Shown: positions 1-7,055 of the stretch, one piece after another
Layout of the letters: each line of letters opens with the position of its first letter
How positions within the stretch are numbered: position 1 is the first letter of the stretch
Source: a bacterium
GTDB lineage: Bacteria; SM23-31; JAUVVT01
Direction: 5' to 3'
Assembly: GCA_030616165.1 (NCBI GenBank)
Contig: JAUWXV010000125.1
Span: 1 to 10,661 of the forward strand
Length of the DNA stretch: 10,661 nucleotides
Position numbers and translations under genes: made by a program
Notes under the pieces: model-generated
Database searches by the model: none
Told to the model about the DNA's origin: nothing
The model's input: only the letters and a program-made list of their open reading frames with translations

Positions 1-134
1 CAAATACACAGGATGTTATTTTGGTTTTTGAGAATAATTTGATGTTTGCAAAAGTATTGTTATGTTTTTATTTGGTTACTGATATAAGATATAGTTACTG
101 CTTTAGACTGTATTCATTAATTATTCAAAAAGAA
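1..134. other. AT-rich left edge, no supported gene
   Basis: I see no convincing gene in this stretch. Frame 3 stays open from position 3 to a TAA at 180-182, but it has no ribosome binding site. Its last third runs through the GC-rich repeat, and the predicted peptide resembles no family I know. It could be the tail of a gene entering from the left, but the case is weak. Confidence 0.4.
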
Positions 135-211
135 GGGCGGGTAAACCCACCAGAGGCGGACAAGCCTACCATAGGCGGGTAAACCCGCCAGAGGCGGACA
201 AGCCCGCCCCT
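135..211. repeat. GC-rich tandem palindromic repeat, two 38-base units
   Basis: Two adjacent 38-base units (136-173 and 174-211) differ at six positions. Each unit holds two short hairpins. One is GGCGGG-TAAA-CCCGCC, a perfect 6-bp stem with a 4-base loop in the second unit (174-189). The other is GGCGG-6 bases-CCGCC (193-208). The outer arms GGGCGGG (135-141) and CCCGCCC (203-209) also pair perfectly, so the block can fold as one structure. It is sharply more GC-rich than the surrounding DNA. Short intergenic palindromes built on GGGCGGG/CCCGCCC are common as dispersed elements in many bacterial genomes, and this looks like one. No transposase is nearby. Confidence 0.8.
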
Positions 212-408
212 ACGGATTTGGCATTGATAATTTATGAGAAAAGGTATTTAACATATATAATTTCTTTTTTCAGAAGACCCTAAGAAATAGTTTTTATTAG
301 AAATAAATTTAATTTAACAAACATTTGTGAATTATTCAGGATAAAAAATTATAAAATTAGATTAAAATTAGAATTTATACTAAAAAAATAAAGAAAATAA
401 TTTTTTTA

Positions 409-437
409 TTGCAATATTATGTTAAATATATTATATT
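409..437 (+). promoter_or_regulatory. Possible sigma70-type promoter for the HU gene
   Basis: TTGCAA at 409-414 and TATATT at 432-437 are separated by 17 bases and match the -35 and -10 consensus at 4 of 6 and 5 of 6 positions. Transcription would start about 60 bases before the HU start codon. Chance matches are frequent in DNA this AT-rich, so this is only a candidate. Confidence 0.35.
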
Positions 438-485
438 CCCTACTGAAATTATTGAGATTTTAACGTAACTTAGTTTGTACAATTG

Positions 486-493
486 AAAGGAGG
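486..493 (+). promoter_or_regulatory. Strong ribosome binding site of the HU gene
   Basis: AAAGGAGG lies 9 bases before the ATG at 503. It is the strongest Shine-Dalgarno match in the window, fitting an abundantly made nucleoid protein, and it fixes the start codon. Confidence 0.8.
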
Positions 494-502
494 AAATTTT
501 AA

Positions 503-769
503 ATGAATAAAAATGATCTTATCGATGCTGTGGCAAAAAAAACAAATCTAAGTAAGAAAGATTGTAAAAATGCAGTTGAAGTTACATTGGGGACTATCAA
601 AAAGAATGTTAAAAATGGCGTTCAGATTGTTGGTTTTGGAAGTTTTAAAGTAGTAAGAAGGAAAGGGAGAAGAGGTAGGAATCCAAGGACTGGGGAACCA
701 ATAACCATAAAGGCAAAGAATGTTGTGAAATTTACTCCTGGTAAAGAGTTTAAAAGTGCTGTATCGTAA
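503..769 (+). CDS. hup: HU-family DNA-binding protein
   Basis: A small basic nucleoid protein that binds DNA as a dimer and bends or compacts it. At 88 residues it is close to the usual 90 for HU/IHF. The N-terminal half is the helical dimerisation part (about 1-40). It is followed by the signature GFGSF (44-48) and the DNA-binding beta arm carrying RGRNPRTGE, with the conserved proline that inserts between base pairs. The C-terminus has the conserved FTPGKEFK. The ATG is preceded by a near-perfect ribosome binding site, and a strong terminator follows at 932-984, so the gene is probably transcribed alone. The sequence does not separate HU from IHF subunits, but an isolated single gene with this arm favours HU. 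Confidence 0.96.
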   Translation: MNKNDLIDAVAKKTNLSKKDCKNAVEVTLGTIKKNVKNGVQIVGFGSFKVVRRKGRRGRNPRTGEPITIKAKNVVKFTPGKEFKSAVS

Positions 770-931
770 TTTTTAAACTGCATTTACTTTCTGTCGTAAG
801 AGATTTTAATCCCTTATTTTAATCGTTTAGAATATTAAGTTAGAGTTTGATTATTTCTACTTCAGAAGAATTATTAGAAACATCAGATTATTATTAGTTG
901 TATAAAAACACATTCTTAGTTATATATTATT

Positions 932-984
932 TAAAGGAGTTTTAGGAAAGTTATTTAACTTTCATATAACTCCTTTATTTTTTT
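932..984 (+). terminator. Rho-independent terminator after the HU gene
   Basis: A long two-part hairpin is followed by seven T residues (978-984). The outer stem TAAAGGAGTT (932-941) pairs perfectly with AACTCCTTTA (968-977). After a symmetric 4-base internal loop, the inner stem GAAAGTTA (946-953) pairs with TAACTTTC (956-963). It lies about 160 bases after the HU stop, leaving a long 3' untranslated region. It separates HU transcription from the genes downstream. Confidence 0.85.
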
Positions 985-1013
985 CACACTTTAAATCATT
1001 CCTTAAATAATCT

Positions 1014-1042
1014 TTGATATTTTCATAGATAATTTATATATT
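1014..1042 (+). promoter_or_regulatory. Probable sigma70-type promoter for the DUF1015 gene
   Basis: TTGATA (1014-1019) and TATATT (1037-1042) are spaced by 17 bases and each matches consensus at 5 of 6 positions. They sit between the HU terminator and the start codon at 1067, where a promoter is expected. The predicted transcript would have a short leader of about 18 bases. Confidence 0.5.
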
Positions 1043-1066
1043 AAAATTTAATTTAAAGGAAACAGA

Positions 1067-2401
1067 ATGGCAGTTATTAAGCCGTTTAAAGGATTATTAT
1101 ATAATAAGGGATTAGTGGGAAAGATAGAAGATGTAGTAGCGCCTCCTTATGATGTAATTACGTCAGGAGAACAATATAAATTATACCAAAAGCATCCAAA
1201 AAATATTATTCGTTTAATCCTTGGAAGGGAATATAAAACTGATTGTAAAGAGAATAACAGGTATACAAGAGCGAAAGGATTGTTTGAAAAGTGGCAGAAA
1301 GATGGAGTTCTTTTGCAAGATGAAAAACCTTCATTTTACTATTATACACAAGAATATTCTCTATCTGAAGGGATTATCCTGAAAAGGAAAGGTTTTATTA
1401 CCCTCCTTAAGATTGCAGATTTTGATGAGAAGATAGTTTTCAGGCATGAGAAGACCCTTTCTCAACCTTTAGGAGATAGGGTTAACCTTATTAAAGAATG
1501 TCGGGCAAATTTGAGCCCGATTTTTATGCTTTATTCTGACAGGAAGGGCGAAATAACTGAACATTTTGATTCATTTGTAAAAGATGAATCCTACTTTGAT
1601 TTTACCGATATAGATGGTGTTACGCATAGATTGTGGAAAATAGATAATGAAAAATTAATTTCTAATATTGAAAGATTATTCAGAAAAAAGGTTCTTATAA
1701 TAGCAGATGGTCATCACCGCTATAGTGCTTCAATAAAGTTCAGAAATTATATAAGAAAAAAACTAAGAATAGGAGTTTCCGAAAGCCCGTTCGACTATGC
1801 GATGGTTTATCTTACCAGTATGGAGGATAAAGGTCTTTCAATTCTTCCGATTCATCGGTTGGTTCACAGCATTAAAAGTTTTGATCCACAAACAATACTT
1901 AAGAGAATCTCGCTATATTTTAATATAGAAATCTTCCCATTCAAGAGAAAAAACATTGAACATGTGTTATTTAGATTGAAAAAGGAAATGTCTGAATATA
2001 TTAAATTAAATAATGTTTTTTCTCTTTACTTTCGTTCTGATGACAGGTTTTATCTTTTGAAGGCACTTAAAGATAAGGTTCATAATCAACTTATTAAATC
2101 TGGAGTCTCTTCTGAGTTAGCAAAATTGGATATTATAATTCTTCACAGTTTAATATTTGAAAAGGTATTTGGAATTACAATAACTGCTCAGGAGAAACAG
2201 CAGAATATAATTTATGTAAAAGGGGATAAAGGTTTTAACAGCATAATAAAAAGGAAAGATTACCAGGCGGCATTCTTTCTTAATCCATTTTCATCAGTTG
2301 ATATTTACAGGATTGTAAAGAGAGGAGAGATATTACCTCAAAAGACCACCTTCTTTTATCCAAAAATTATTTCTGGTTTTGTGATAAATAAGATGGGGTA
2401 A
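1067..2401 (+). CDS. DUF1015 family protein
   Basis: Soluble protein of 444 residues in the DUF1015 family. Visible hallmarks are an N-terminal IKPFKGL, then VVAPPYDVI (23-31), and a central DGHHR motif (214-218) followed by YSAS. Length is typical. The biochemical role is not firmly established. In clostridia, relatives lie beside serine biosynthesis genes, and the DGHHR motif resembles that of ParB/sulfiredoxin-fold proteins, some of which are free-serine kinases. Phosphotransfer on a small molecule such as serine is therefore a reasonable guess, but only a guess: no serine genes are in this window. The ATG has AAAGGA about 5 bases upstream and a good promoter before it. No signal peptide or membrane segment is seen. 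Confidence 0.9.
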   Translation: MAVIKPFKGLLYNKGLVGKIEDVVAPPYDVITSGEQYKLYQKHPKNIIRLILGREYKTDCKENNRYTRAKGLFEKWQKDGVLLQDEKPSFYYYTQEYSLSEGIILKRKGFITLLKIADFDEKIVFRHEKTLSQPLGDRVNLIKECRANLSPIFMLYSDRKGEITEHFDSFVKDESYFDFTDIDGVTHRLWKIDNEKLISNIERLFRKKVLIIADGHHRYSASIKFRNYIRKKLRIGVSESPFDYAMVYLTSMEDKGLSILPIHRLVHSIKSFDPQTILKRISLYFNIEIFPFKRKNIEHVLFRLKKEMSEYIKLNNVFSLYFRSDDRFYLLKALKDKVHNQLIKSGVSSELAKLDIIILHSLIFEKVFGITITAQEKQQNIIYVKGDKGFNSIIKRKDYQAAFFLNPFSSVDIYRIVKRGEILPQKTTFFYPKIISGFVINKMG

Positions 2402-2454
2402 TTTATTTCTTGATTTTTAGTTGTCGTTTTGATAATATATTAGAAAATATAAAG

Positions 2455-2483
2455 TTTCTTTGCCCACTTTTTTTTCAAAGAAA
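2455..2483. repeat. Hairpin in the DUF1015-yjbQ gap
   Basis: TTTCTTTG (2455-2462) pairs perfectly with CAAAGAAA (2476-2483) around a 13-base loop containing eight T residues. No T-run follows the stem on either strand, so it is not a standard terminator. It resembles the AT-rich palindrome after the large permease gene (6949-6997) in having ACTT...AAGT inside T-rich and A-rich arms, and it may belong to a degenerate repeat family. Confidence 0.5.
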
Positions 2484-2510
2484 GTACAAAAAGAAGTAAA
2501 CAAAATTGTA

Positions 2511-2526
2511 AAAGGATTAAAAAGTG
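2511..2526 (+). promoter_or_regulatory. Ribosome binding site deciding a GTG start (yjbQ)
   Basis: AAAGGA at 2511-2516 lies 7 bases before GTG at 2524. No ATG fits the family's N-terminus here, so GTG is the start. Confidence 0.7.
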
Positions 2527-2937
2527 AAATTTTTTACTGAATATATAACTTTTAACACAAAAAATCACAGGGAATACATAAATATTACATCAGATGTGAG
2601 CAGAGTATTGAAAGAGAGTGGAATAAAAGAGGGTATGGTTCTTGTTTCTGCAATGCACATTACCGCTGGAGTTTATATAAATGATGCTGAATCTGGTTTA
2701 ATTAGGGACATTGAAGAATGGCTTCAGAAACTTGCTCCAGAAGGGCCTGATTATTATCACCATCGAACCGGAGAAATTAATGGAGATGCTCATCTTAAAA
2801 ATTTATTAATAGGTCATCAGGTTATTGTTCCTGTTACAGAAGGTGAGCTTGATTTTGGTCCATGGCAACAGATTTATTATGCTGAATTTGATGGACAGAG
2901 AAGGAAAAGATTGATTATTAAAGTTATGGGTGAGTAA
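2524..2937 (+). CDS. yjbQ: YjbQ / UPF0047 family protein
   Basis: Small soluble protein of 137 residues, the usual length for the UPF0047 family. Some databases name the family secondary thiamine-phosphate synthase because E. coli YjbQ shows weak activity of that kind. The true physiological role is uncertain. Conserved features seen are [10 protein letters not shown] with the following ESGL (residues about 45-59), [11 protein letters not shown] near the middle, and the C-terminal [12 protein letters not shown]. The family's conserved histidines, at HITAG and DAHL, are present and are thought to form a metal or anion site. It starts with GTG after a good ribosome binding site. It lies 122 bases after the DUF1015 gene and 89 bases before the TRAP lipoprotein gene, so membership of one operon is possible but not certain. 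Confidence 0.92.
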   Translation: MKFFTEYITFNTKNHREYINITSDVSRVLKESGIKEGMVLVSAMHITAGVYINDAESGLIRDIEEWLQKLAPEGPDYYHHRTGEINGDAHLKNLLIGHQVIVPVTEGELDFGPWQQIYYAEFDGQRRKRLIIKVMGE

Positions 2938-2972
2938 ACTTGATTTATTTGTGAGAGAAATAAGTGAAAAAC

Positions 2973-3000
2973 TTTACTATTATTGTTTCATGTTTATAAA
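2973..3000 (+). promoter_or_regulatory. Possible promoter for the TRAP transporter genes
   Basis: TTTACT (2973-2978) and TATAAA (2995-3000) are separated by 16 bases, directly before the first TRAP gene at 3027. The match is moderate and the region AT-rich. It could start a separate TRAP transcript. Confidence 0.3.
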
Positions 3001-3026
3001 TTAAATGGTCGGCAAAGGTTGGTTAC

Positions 3027-3890
3027 ATGTTAAAAAGAATTGTTATATTGTTTCCATTTTTATTATTAATGTCGGGGTGCAGTATAAACAAACTTGCGAT
3101 TAACGCTACAGGCTCGATAGTTGAGCATACAATGGATGCATTAATGGAAGAGAGTGATTTGGTTTTTGCAGAAGAATCAGCACACGGGAATCTAAAACTT
3201 ATCGAGGGTTTAATAAAAGCCGACCCTGAAAATGAGAAATTTCTTTCTCTTGCTGCCAAAGGATTTTCAAGTTACGCTCTTGCATTCCTTGAAGATAATG
3301 ATAAAGAAAGAGCAAAAATATTTTATGAAAGAGCAAAGGGATATGGATTGCGTATTTTATTAAAGAAAAAAAGATTTAATGAGGCTTTCAATAATGATAT
3401 AGATAGTTTTAATCAGTCCCTCGAATCCTTTGGAAGAGATGACGTTTCTGCCCTATTTTGGACTGGTTTTAGTTGGGGCAGTTGGATAAATATGAATCTT
3501 GATTTACCTGAGGCACTTGTTGATATTCCTAAAGTAGAATCCATAATGAGGCGTGTTATGGAACTCGATGAGACATATTATTACGGCGGAGTGCATCTTT
3601 TTTTTGGCATATCGTATGGTTCAAGGTCCCGAATTCTGGGAGGGAATTTAGAAAAAGCAAGGGCACACTTTGATATGGCTGAAAAAATAAGTAAGGGCAA
3701 TTTTCTTATTGCTTATTTTTATCAAGCAAAGTATTATGCTATGCCCATTCAGGATAGGTCGCTGTTCGAGAGTTTGCTGCAGAAGGTAATCACATCTCCT
3801 CCTGATTTGCTGCCTGAACAAAGACTAATAAATGAAGTAGCAAAGGTTAAAGCAAAAAATTTACTATATAAAATAGACGAATATTTTTGA
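3027..3890 (+). CDS. tatT: TatT-like TPR lipoprotein of a TRAP transporter
   Basis: Predicted outer-periplasm lipoprotein of 287 residues. The N-terminus MLKR plus a hydrophobic core ends in a lipobox MSGC, with Cys18 as the lipidated residue. The mature part is helical and resembles TatT (Treponema pallidum Tp0956), which has degenerate tetratricopeptide repeats and forms a trimer that docks the substrate-binding protein. Repeat-like helices are visible near residues 60-110 (ADPENEKFLSLAAKGFSSYA, then DKERAKIFYERAKGYG) and again around 190-245. The conserved FWTGFSWGSWIN lies in the centre. Placement directly before dctP, dctQ and dctM supports a TPR-protein-associated TRAP system. The start has AAAGG at 3014-3018, 8 bases upstream. 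The cargo is unknown. Confidence 0.9.
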   Translation: MLKRIVILFPFLLLMSGCSINKLAINATGSIVEHTMDALMEESDLVFAEESAHGNLKLIEGLIKADPENEKFLSLAAKGFSSYALAFLEDNDKERAKIFYERAKGYGLRILLKKKRFNEAFNNDIDSFNQSLESFGRDDVSALFWTGFSWGSWINMNLDLPEALVDIPKVESIMRRVMELDETYYYGGVHLFFGISYGSRSRILGGNLEKARAHFDMAEKISKGNFLIAYFYQAKYYAMPIQDRSLFESLLQKVITSPPDLLPEQRLINEVAKVKAKNLLYKIDEYF

Positions 3891-3921
3891 TAAACTTATA
3901 TTCATTAGGCATGTAACTATG

Positions 3922-3937
3922 AAAGGATAAAAAATTG
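3922..3937 (+). promoter_or_regulatory. Ribosome binding site deciding a TTG start (dctP)
   Basis: AAAGGA (3922-3927) is 7 bases before TTG at 3935. Starting here gives a signal peptide with Lys-Arg at its N-terminus. The next methionine, residue 19, would destroy the signal peptide, so TTG is the likely start. Confidence 0.75.
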
Positions 3938-4957
3938 AAGAGGAATTATTTAGAATTAAGAATATTTTTAATATCCATTATATTCTTTATGATAATCGTG
4001 TTTCAGGTTGATGTCAAGGGAGAGGAATATGAAATAAAATTTGCTACTTTAGCAACGGAAGGTTCCACCTGGATGAATGTGATGAATGAACTGAACGATG
4101 ATATACAAAAATCTACAAATGATAGATTAAAATTTAAGATATATTCGGGAGGTGTGTTTGGTGACGAAAAGGATGTGCTGAGAAAGATGCGATTTGGTCA
4201 GGTTCACTGTGCGGGCTTTACCGGGATGGGTCTCGGTGAGATTCTTTCAGAAATAAGAGTCCTTGAACTGCCGTATCTTTATAAAAATTACAATGAGATA
4301 GATTATATAAATGAAAAATTCTACGAACGATTTTCGAAATCCTTTGAAGCGAGAGGATTTGTCTTGTTGGGATGGGCTGAAGTAGGATTTGTTCATGTTT
4401 TTACAAATACACCGGTTAGGAGTATTGAAGATATAAAGAAACTGAAAAGGATGTGGGCATGGGAGGGAGACCCACTTGCTGAGGCTACCTTCAGAGCCTT
4501 TGGTGTGAGTCCGATTCAACTTCCGTTTACCGATGTTATAACTTCACTCCAGACTGGTTTAATCGACGGAGTTTATACCTCACCGTTAGCCGCTATAATA
4601 ACTCAGTGGTTTACAAAAGTTAAATATATGATTTCAGAACCGATGGCAAATGCCTGCGGGGCACTCCTTATCGATAAAAAGTTCTTTGATAGAATGCCTT
4701 TGGATTTGCAGAAAACGCTGAAGGATAAGTGCAGAATTTATATGAGAAGACTTGTGGTACTTTCAAGAAATGATAATAAAAAATCGATAGAAATACTAAA
4801 GAAAAGTGGTATTAAAGTGATGGACTTAGGTGAAGAAAGCAGAAAAGAGTTTGAGAGAATAGGAGTAGAGGTAAGAAATAAACTGGTTGGAAGGTTATAT
4901 TCGGAGGAACTTCTTGATGAAATGTTAAATACACTTAATGAGTTCAGAGAAAAATAG
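3935..4957 (+). CDS. dctP: TRAP transporter substrate-binding protein, DctP family
   Basis: Periplasmic binding protein of 340 residues, a normal length for the family. It begins with a signal peptide (KR, then a hydrophobic stretch at about 9-24, with cleavage probably near residue 29). The mature protein opens with the typical strand EIKFATLATEGSTW. Family features follow: IYSGGVFGDEKDVLRKMRFGQVH (about 69-91) and SLQTGLIDGVY (204-214). The segment at 169-182 reads KLKRMWAWEGDPLA, where most DctP proteins have a conserved arginine that grips the ligand carboxylate. The tryptophan-rich form is known in TatT-associated binding proteins. It captures an unknown ligand and delivers it to the QM permease. 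It lies 44 bases after tatT. Confidence 0.93.
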   Translation: MKRNYLELRIFLISIIFFMIIVFQVDVKGEEYEIKFATLATEGSTWMNVMNELNDDIQKSTNDRLKFKIYSGGVFGDEKDVLRKMRFGQVHCAGFTGMGLGEILSEIRVLELPYLYKNYNEIDYINEKFYERFSKSFEARGFVLLGWAEVGFVHVFTNTPVRSIEDIKKLKRMWAWEGDPLAEATFRAFGVSPIQLPFTDVITSLQTGLIDGVYTSPLAAIITQWFTKVKYMISEPMANACGALLIDKKFFDRMPLDLQKTLKDKCRIYMRRLVVLSRNDNKKSIEILKKSGIKVMDLGEESRKEFERIGVEVRNKLVGRLYSEELLDEMLNTLNEFREK

Positions 4958-5039
4958 AAATTAAATTTGGAAATTTATTAAATTACTACCCTCAAATTTG
5001 TCTGCAATTTTTATATTTATTCAAAGAGACATACTTATA

Positions 5040-5129
5040 ATGAATATAAAGTATCTCACGTTCAATCTCTTCTTTGGGTTTGTTATTAATCTATTTATAA
5101 ATACCGAAATAAAAACTTTAAAAATATGA
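5040..5129 (+). CDS. Possible 29-codon leader peptide before dctQ
   Basis: An ATG at 5040 opens a 29-codon frame ending in TGA at 5127-5129, overlapping the dctQ start codon in an ATGA arrangement (5126-5129). The peptide is rich in Phe, Ile, Leu and Asn. A weak AAAGAGA (5023-5029) lies 10 bases upstream. dctQ has no clear ribosome binding site of its own, so translation of this small frame could couple to it. It may equally be chance in AT-rich DNA. Confidence 0.25.
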   Translation: MNIKYLTFNLFFGFVINLFINTEIKTLKI

Positions 5130-5632
5130 AACATCTTTTTGATAATCTGTTAAAGGTTTTAAGTATATTTGATAATATATTAGAAAAGATTGAAAGAACT
5201 GTACTGATAAGCATTTTATCTTTTGTAATCGGGTTATCGTTTTTACAGGTAATTTTAAGAAATTTTTTTGGTTGGGGATTTATCTGGGGAGATATATTTT
5301 TAAGACATATGGTTTTGTGGCTGGGATTAATTGGAGCATCAATTGCCACAAAGGAAAACCGACAAATAAATATAGATATTGTTTCCAGAGTTTTACATTC
5401 TAAAAGCAAATTGATTATAAATATTTTAGTAAGTTTAATCTCGGTTTATGTTTGCTATCTTTTGTTTAGAGCATCGATTAGTTTTGTAACAGCTGAAAAA
5501 AGTTTCGGAACTACAATTTTTAATGATTTTCCTGCATGGATATTTCAGATAATTTTTCCTTTTGCTTTTTTCATTATAGCGTATCGTTTTGCATTGAATG
5601 TTCTTAATAATCTAAGAGATTTATTAAAATAA
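5126..5632 (+). CDS. dctQ: TRAP transporter small permease, DctQ family
   Basis: Inner-membrane small subunit of a TRAP transporter, 168 residues with four predicted membrane segments at about 25-46, 58-76, 97-115 and 138-158. The family pattern is clear: FLQVILRNFFGWGFIWGD followed by FLRHMVLWLGLIGA and KENRQINIDI. It pairs with the large permease just downstream, and the two form the ion-driven transport unit. The gap after dctP is 168 bases, long for a TRAP operon, and no good ribosome binding site precedes the ATG. Translation may depend on an upstream small frame, or the true start may be hard to see. The gap to dctM is only 9 bases. Confidence 0.93.
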   Translation: MKHLFDNLLKVLSIFDNILEKIERTVLISILSFVIGLSFLQVILRNFFGWGFIWGDIFLRHMVLWLGLIGASIATKENRQINIDIVSRVLHSKSKLIINILVSLISVYVCYLLFRASISFVTAEKSFGTTIFNDFPAWIFQIIFPFAFFIIAYRFALNVLNNLRDLLK

Positions 5633-5641
5633 AAATAAAAA

Positions 5642-6928
5642 ATGATATTAACGTTTGGGCTAATTTTAATACTATTTGCACTTATTGGAACACCCCTTTT
5701 TGTTGTAATAGGGGGGGCAGCCCTTCTGGGTTTTCATTCAGTTGGTCTTGATTCGGTTCTTGTAATAAATGAAATGTATAATAAAATAAGCGGAAATTCT
5801 ATACTTCTTGCGATACCACTGTTCACATTTGCCGGATATATTCTTGCAGAGAGTGGGACACCAACAAGACTTATAAATTTATCGAAGGCATTTTTAGGGT
5901 GGTTACCTGGGGGAGTTGCTATTGTTGCGCTGGTTTCCTGTGGAGTGTTTACTGCTTTCACGGGCGCATCCGGAGTTACAATAATTGCACTGGGGGGTCT
6001 TCTTTATACGGTTTTGGAAAATGAGAAATATCCAGAAAAATTTTCTCTTGGTCTTTTAACTTCCTCAGGCAGTTTGGGACTTCTGTTTCCTCCGAGTCTT
6101 GCTATTATTCTTTATGGGATAATCGCTGAAACATCCATTGACAAATTGTTTATTGCAGGTATTATTCCCGGTGTTTTATTAATAGTAATGCTTTCGGCAT
6201 ACAGCATAAAAAAAGGTTCAATGTCTCTTGTATCTATTACAAAGTTTTCTTTTAAGAATGTTCTTAAGACATTAATTGATTCGTGTTGGGAAGTCCCCCT
6301 TCCGTTTATTATAATTGGCGGTATCTACAGCGGGATTTTTACCCCCACTGAAGCAGCCTCGATAACTGCTTTTTATGTACTGGTTGTTGAAGTATTTATC
6401 TACCGTGAATTGAGCCTCTTTAAAGATATACCCAGAATTATGCGAGAAAGTATGATACTTGTTGGTGGAATACTGATCATATTAGGTTCTTCGCTGGGAT
6501 TGACAAACTATCTTATAGACCAGCAAGTCCCTATGAAAATTCTTGGATTTATGCAGGAATACATCACGAGCAAGTATGTTTTTCTGATACTTTTAAATAT
6601 ATTTCTTTTAATAGTTGGCTGTTTAATGGATATATTTTCTGCAATAGTAGTGGTTGTTCCTTTAATAAAACCTATTGCTGTGGGATTAGGTATTGATCCT
6701 GTTCATTTAGGTATAATATTTCTCATAAACCTTCAAATAGGTTATTCGACCCCACCGGTTGGTCTTAATTTATTTATAGCAAGTTTTAGGTTCAAACAGC
6801 CGATTCTTAAACTATATCGTGCTTCAATTCCTTTTCTCATCATTCTTCTTATTGCCCTTTTGATTGTTACATATTTTCCAGTATTAAGTATGTTTCTTGT
6901 GAAACTATTTTCATCAGGAAATCTTTAA
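5642..6928 (+). CDS. dctM: TRAP transporter large permease, DctM family
   Basis: Inner-membrane transport subunit of 428 residues, the normal DctM length, with about 11-12 hydrophobic segments across its whole length. Family signatures are seen in order: IPLFTFAGYILAESG, then FTGASGVTIIALGGL, then SGSLGLLFPPSLAIILYG, IYSGIFTPTEAAS and, near the C-terminus, GYSTPPVGLNLF. These match the elevator-type ion-transporter fold that uses a sodium or proton gradient. It starts 9 bases after dctQ without a visible ribosome binding site of its own, which suggests translational coupling. It completes a tatT-dctP-dctQ-dctM cassette with separate Q and M genes, unlike the fused QM of Treponema. Confidence 0.96.
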   Translation: MILTFGLILILFALIGTPLFVVIGGAALLGFHSVGLDSVLVINEMYNKISGNSILLAIPLFTFAGYILAESGTPTRLINLSKAFLGWLPGGVAIVALVSCGVFTAFTGASGVTIIALGGLLYTVLENEKYPEKFSLGLLTSSGSLGLLFPPSLAIILYGIIAETSIDKLFIAGIIPGVLLIVMLSAYSIKKGSMSLVSITKFSFKNVLKTLIDSCWEVPLPFIIIGGIYSGIFTPTEAASITAFYVLVVEVFIYRELSLFKDIPRIMRESMILVGGILIILGSSLGLTNYLIDQQVPMKILGFMQEYITSKYVFLILLNIFLLIVGCLMDIFSAIVVVVPLIKPIAVGLGIDPVHLGIIFLINLQIGYSTPPVGLNLFIASFRFKQPILKLYRASIPFLIILLIALLIVTYFPVLSMFLVKLFSSGNL

Positions 6929-6948
6929 AATTGAAAATAATTTAGAGT

Positions 6949-6997
6949 TTTTTCCAACTTGGCGGATGCGCAATTTTTTTTAAAAAAGTTGCAAAAA
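6949..6997. repeat. Imperfect palindrome after dctM
   Basis: TTTTTCCAACTT (6949-6960) and AAGTTGCAAAAA (6986-6997) are inverted repeats matching at 11 of 12 positions, with a 25-base centre containing GGCGGATGCGC. A competing inner stem begins GCAA (6970-6973) and ends TTGC (6989-6992). No T-run follows in the plus direction, so termination of the TRAP operon here is uncertain. It resembles the hairpin at 2455-2483. Confidence 0.55.
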
Positions 6998-7055
6998 TAA
7001 CTAAGATTTTTTAATTTTAAAAAAGTTTCGTTATAAAAATTTATGAGGTTATACA

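Larger units (their letters stand above)
212..502. other. AT-rich intergenic region upstream of the HU gene
   Basis: About 290 bases of very AT-rich DNA with stop codons in all frames and no RNA gene that I can recognise. The only structure I can support is a possible promoter near 409-437 and the strong ribosome binding site just before the HU start. The length and composition suit an upstream regulatory region. Confidence 0.5.

Noticed and set aside
3-182. Open frame from the left edge ending in the GC-rich repeat
   Set aside because: It has no start signal, no recognisable family, and its end is formed by the repeat itself. It may be a gene tail, but cannot be supported.
135-211. CRISPR array
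   Set aside because: The two units are directly adjacent with no spacers, are internally palindromic and differ from each other. No cas genes are present.
6970-6992. Terminator for the TRAP operon
   Set aside because: The stem is mostly T-A pairs and is followed by A residues rather than a T-run, so it lacks the features of a rho-independent terminator.
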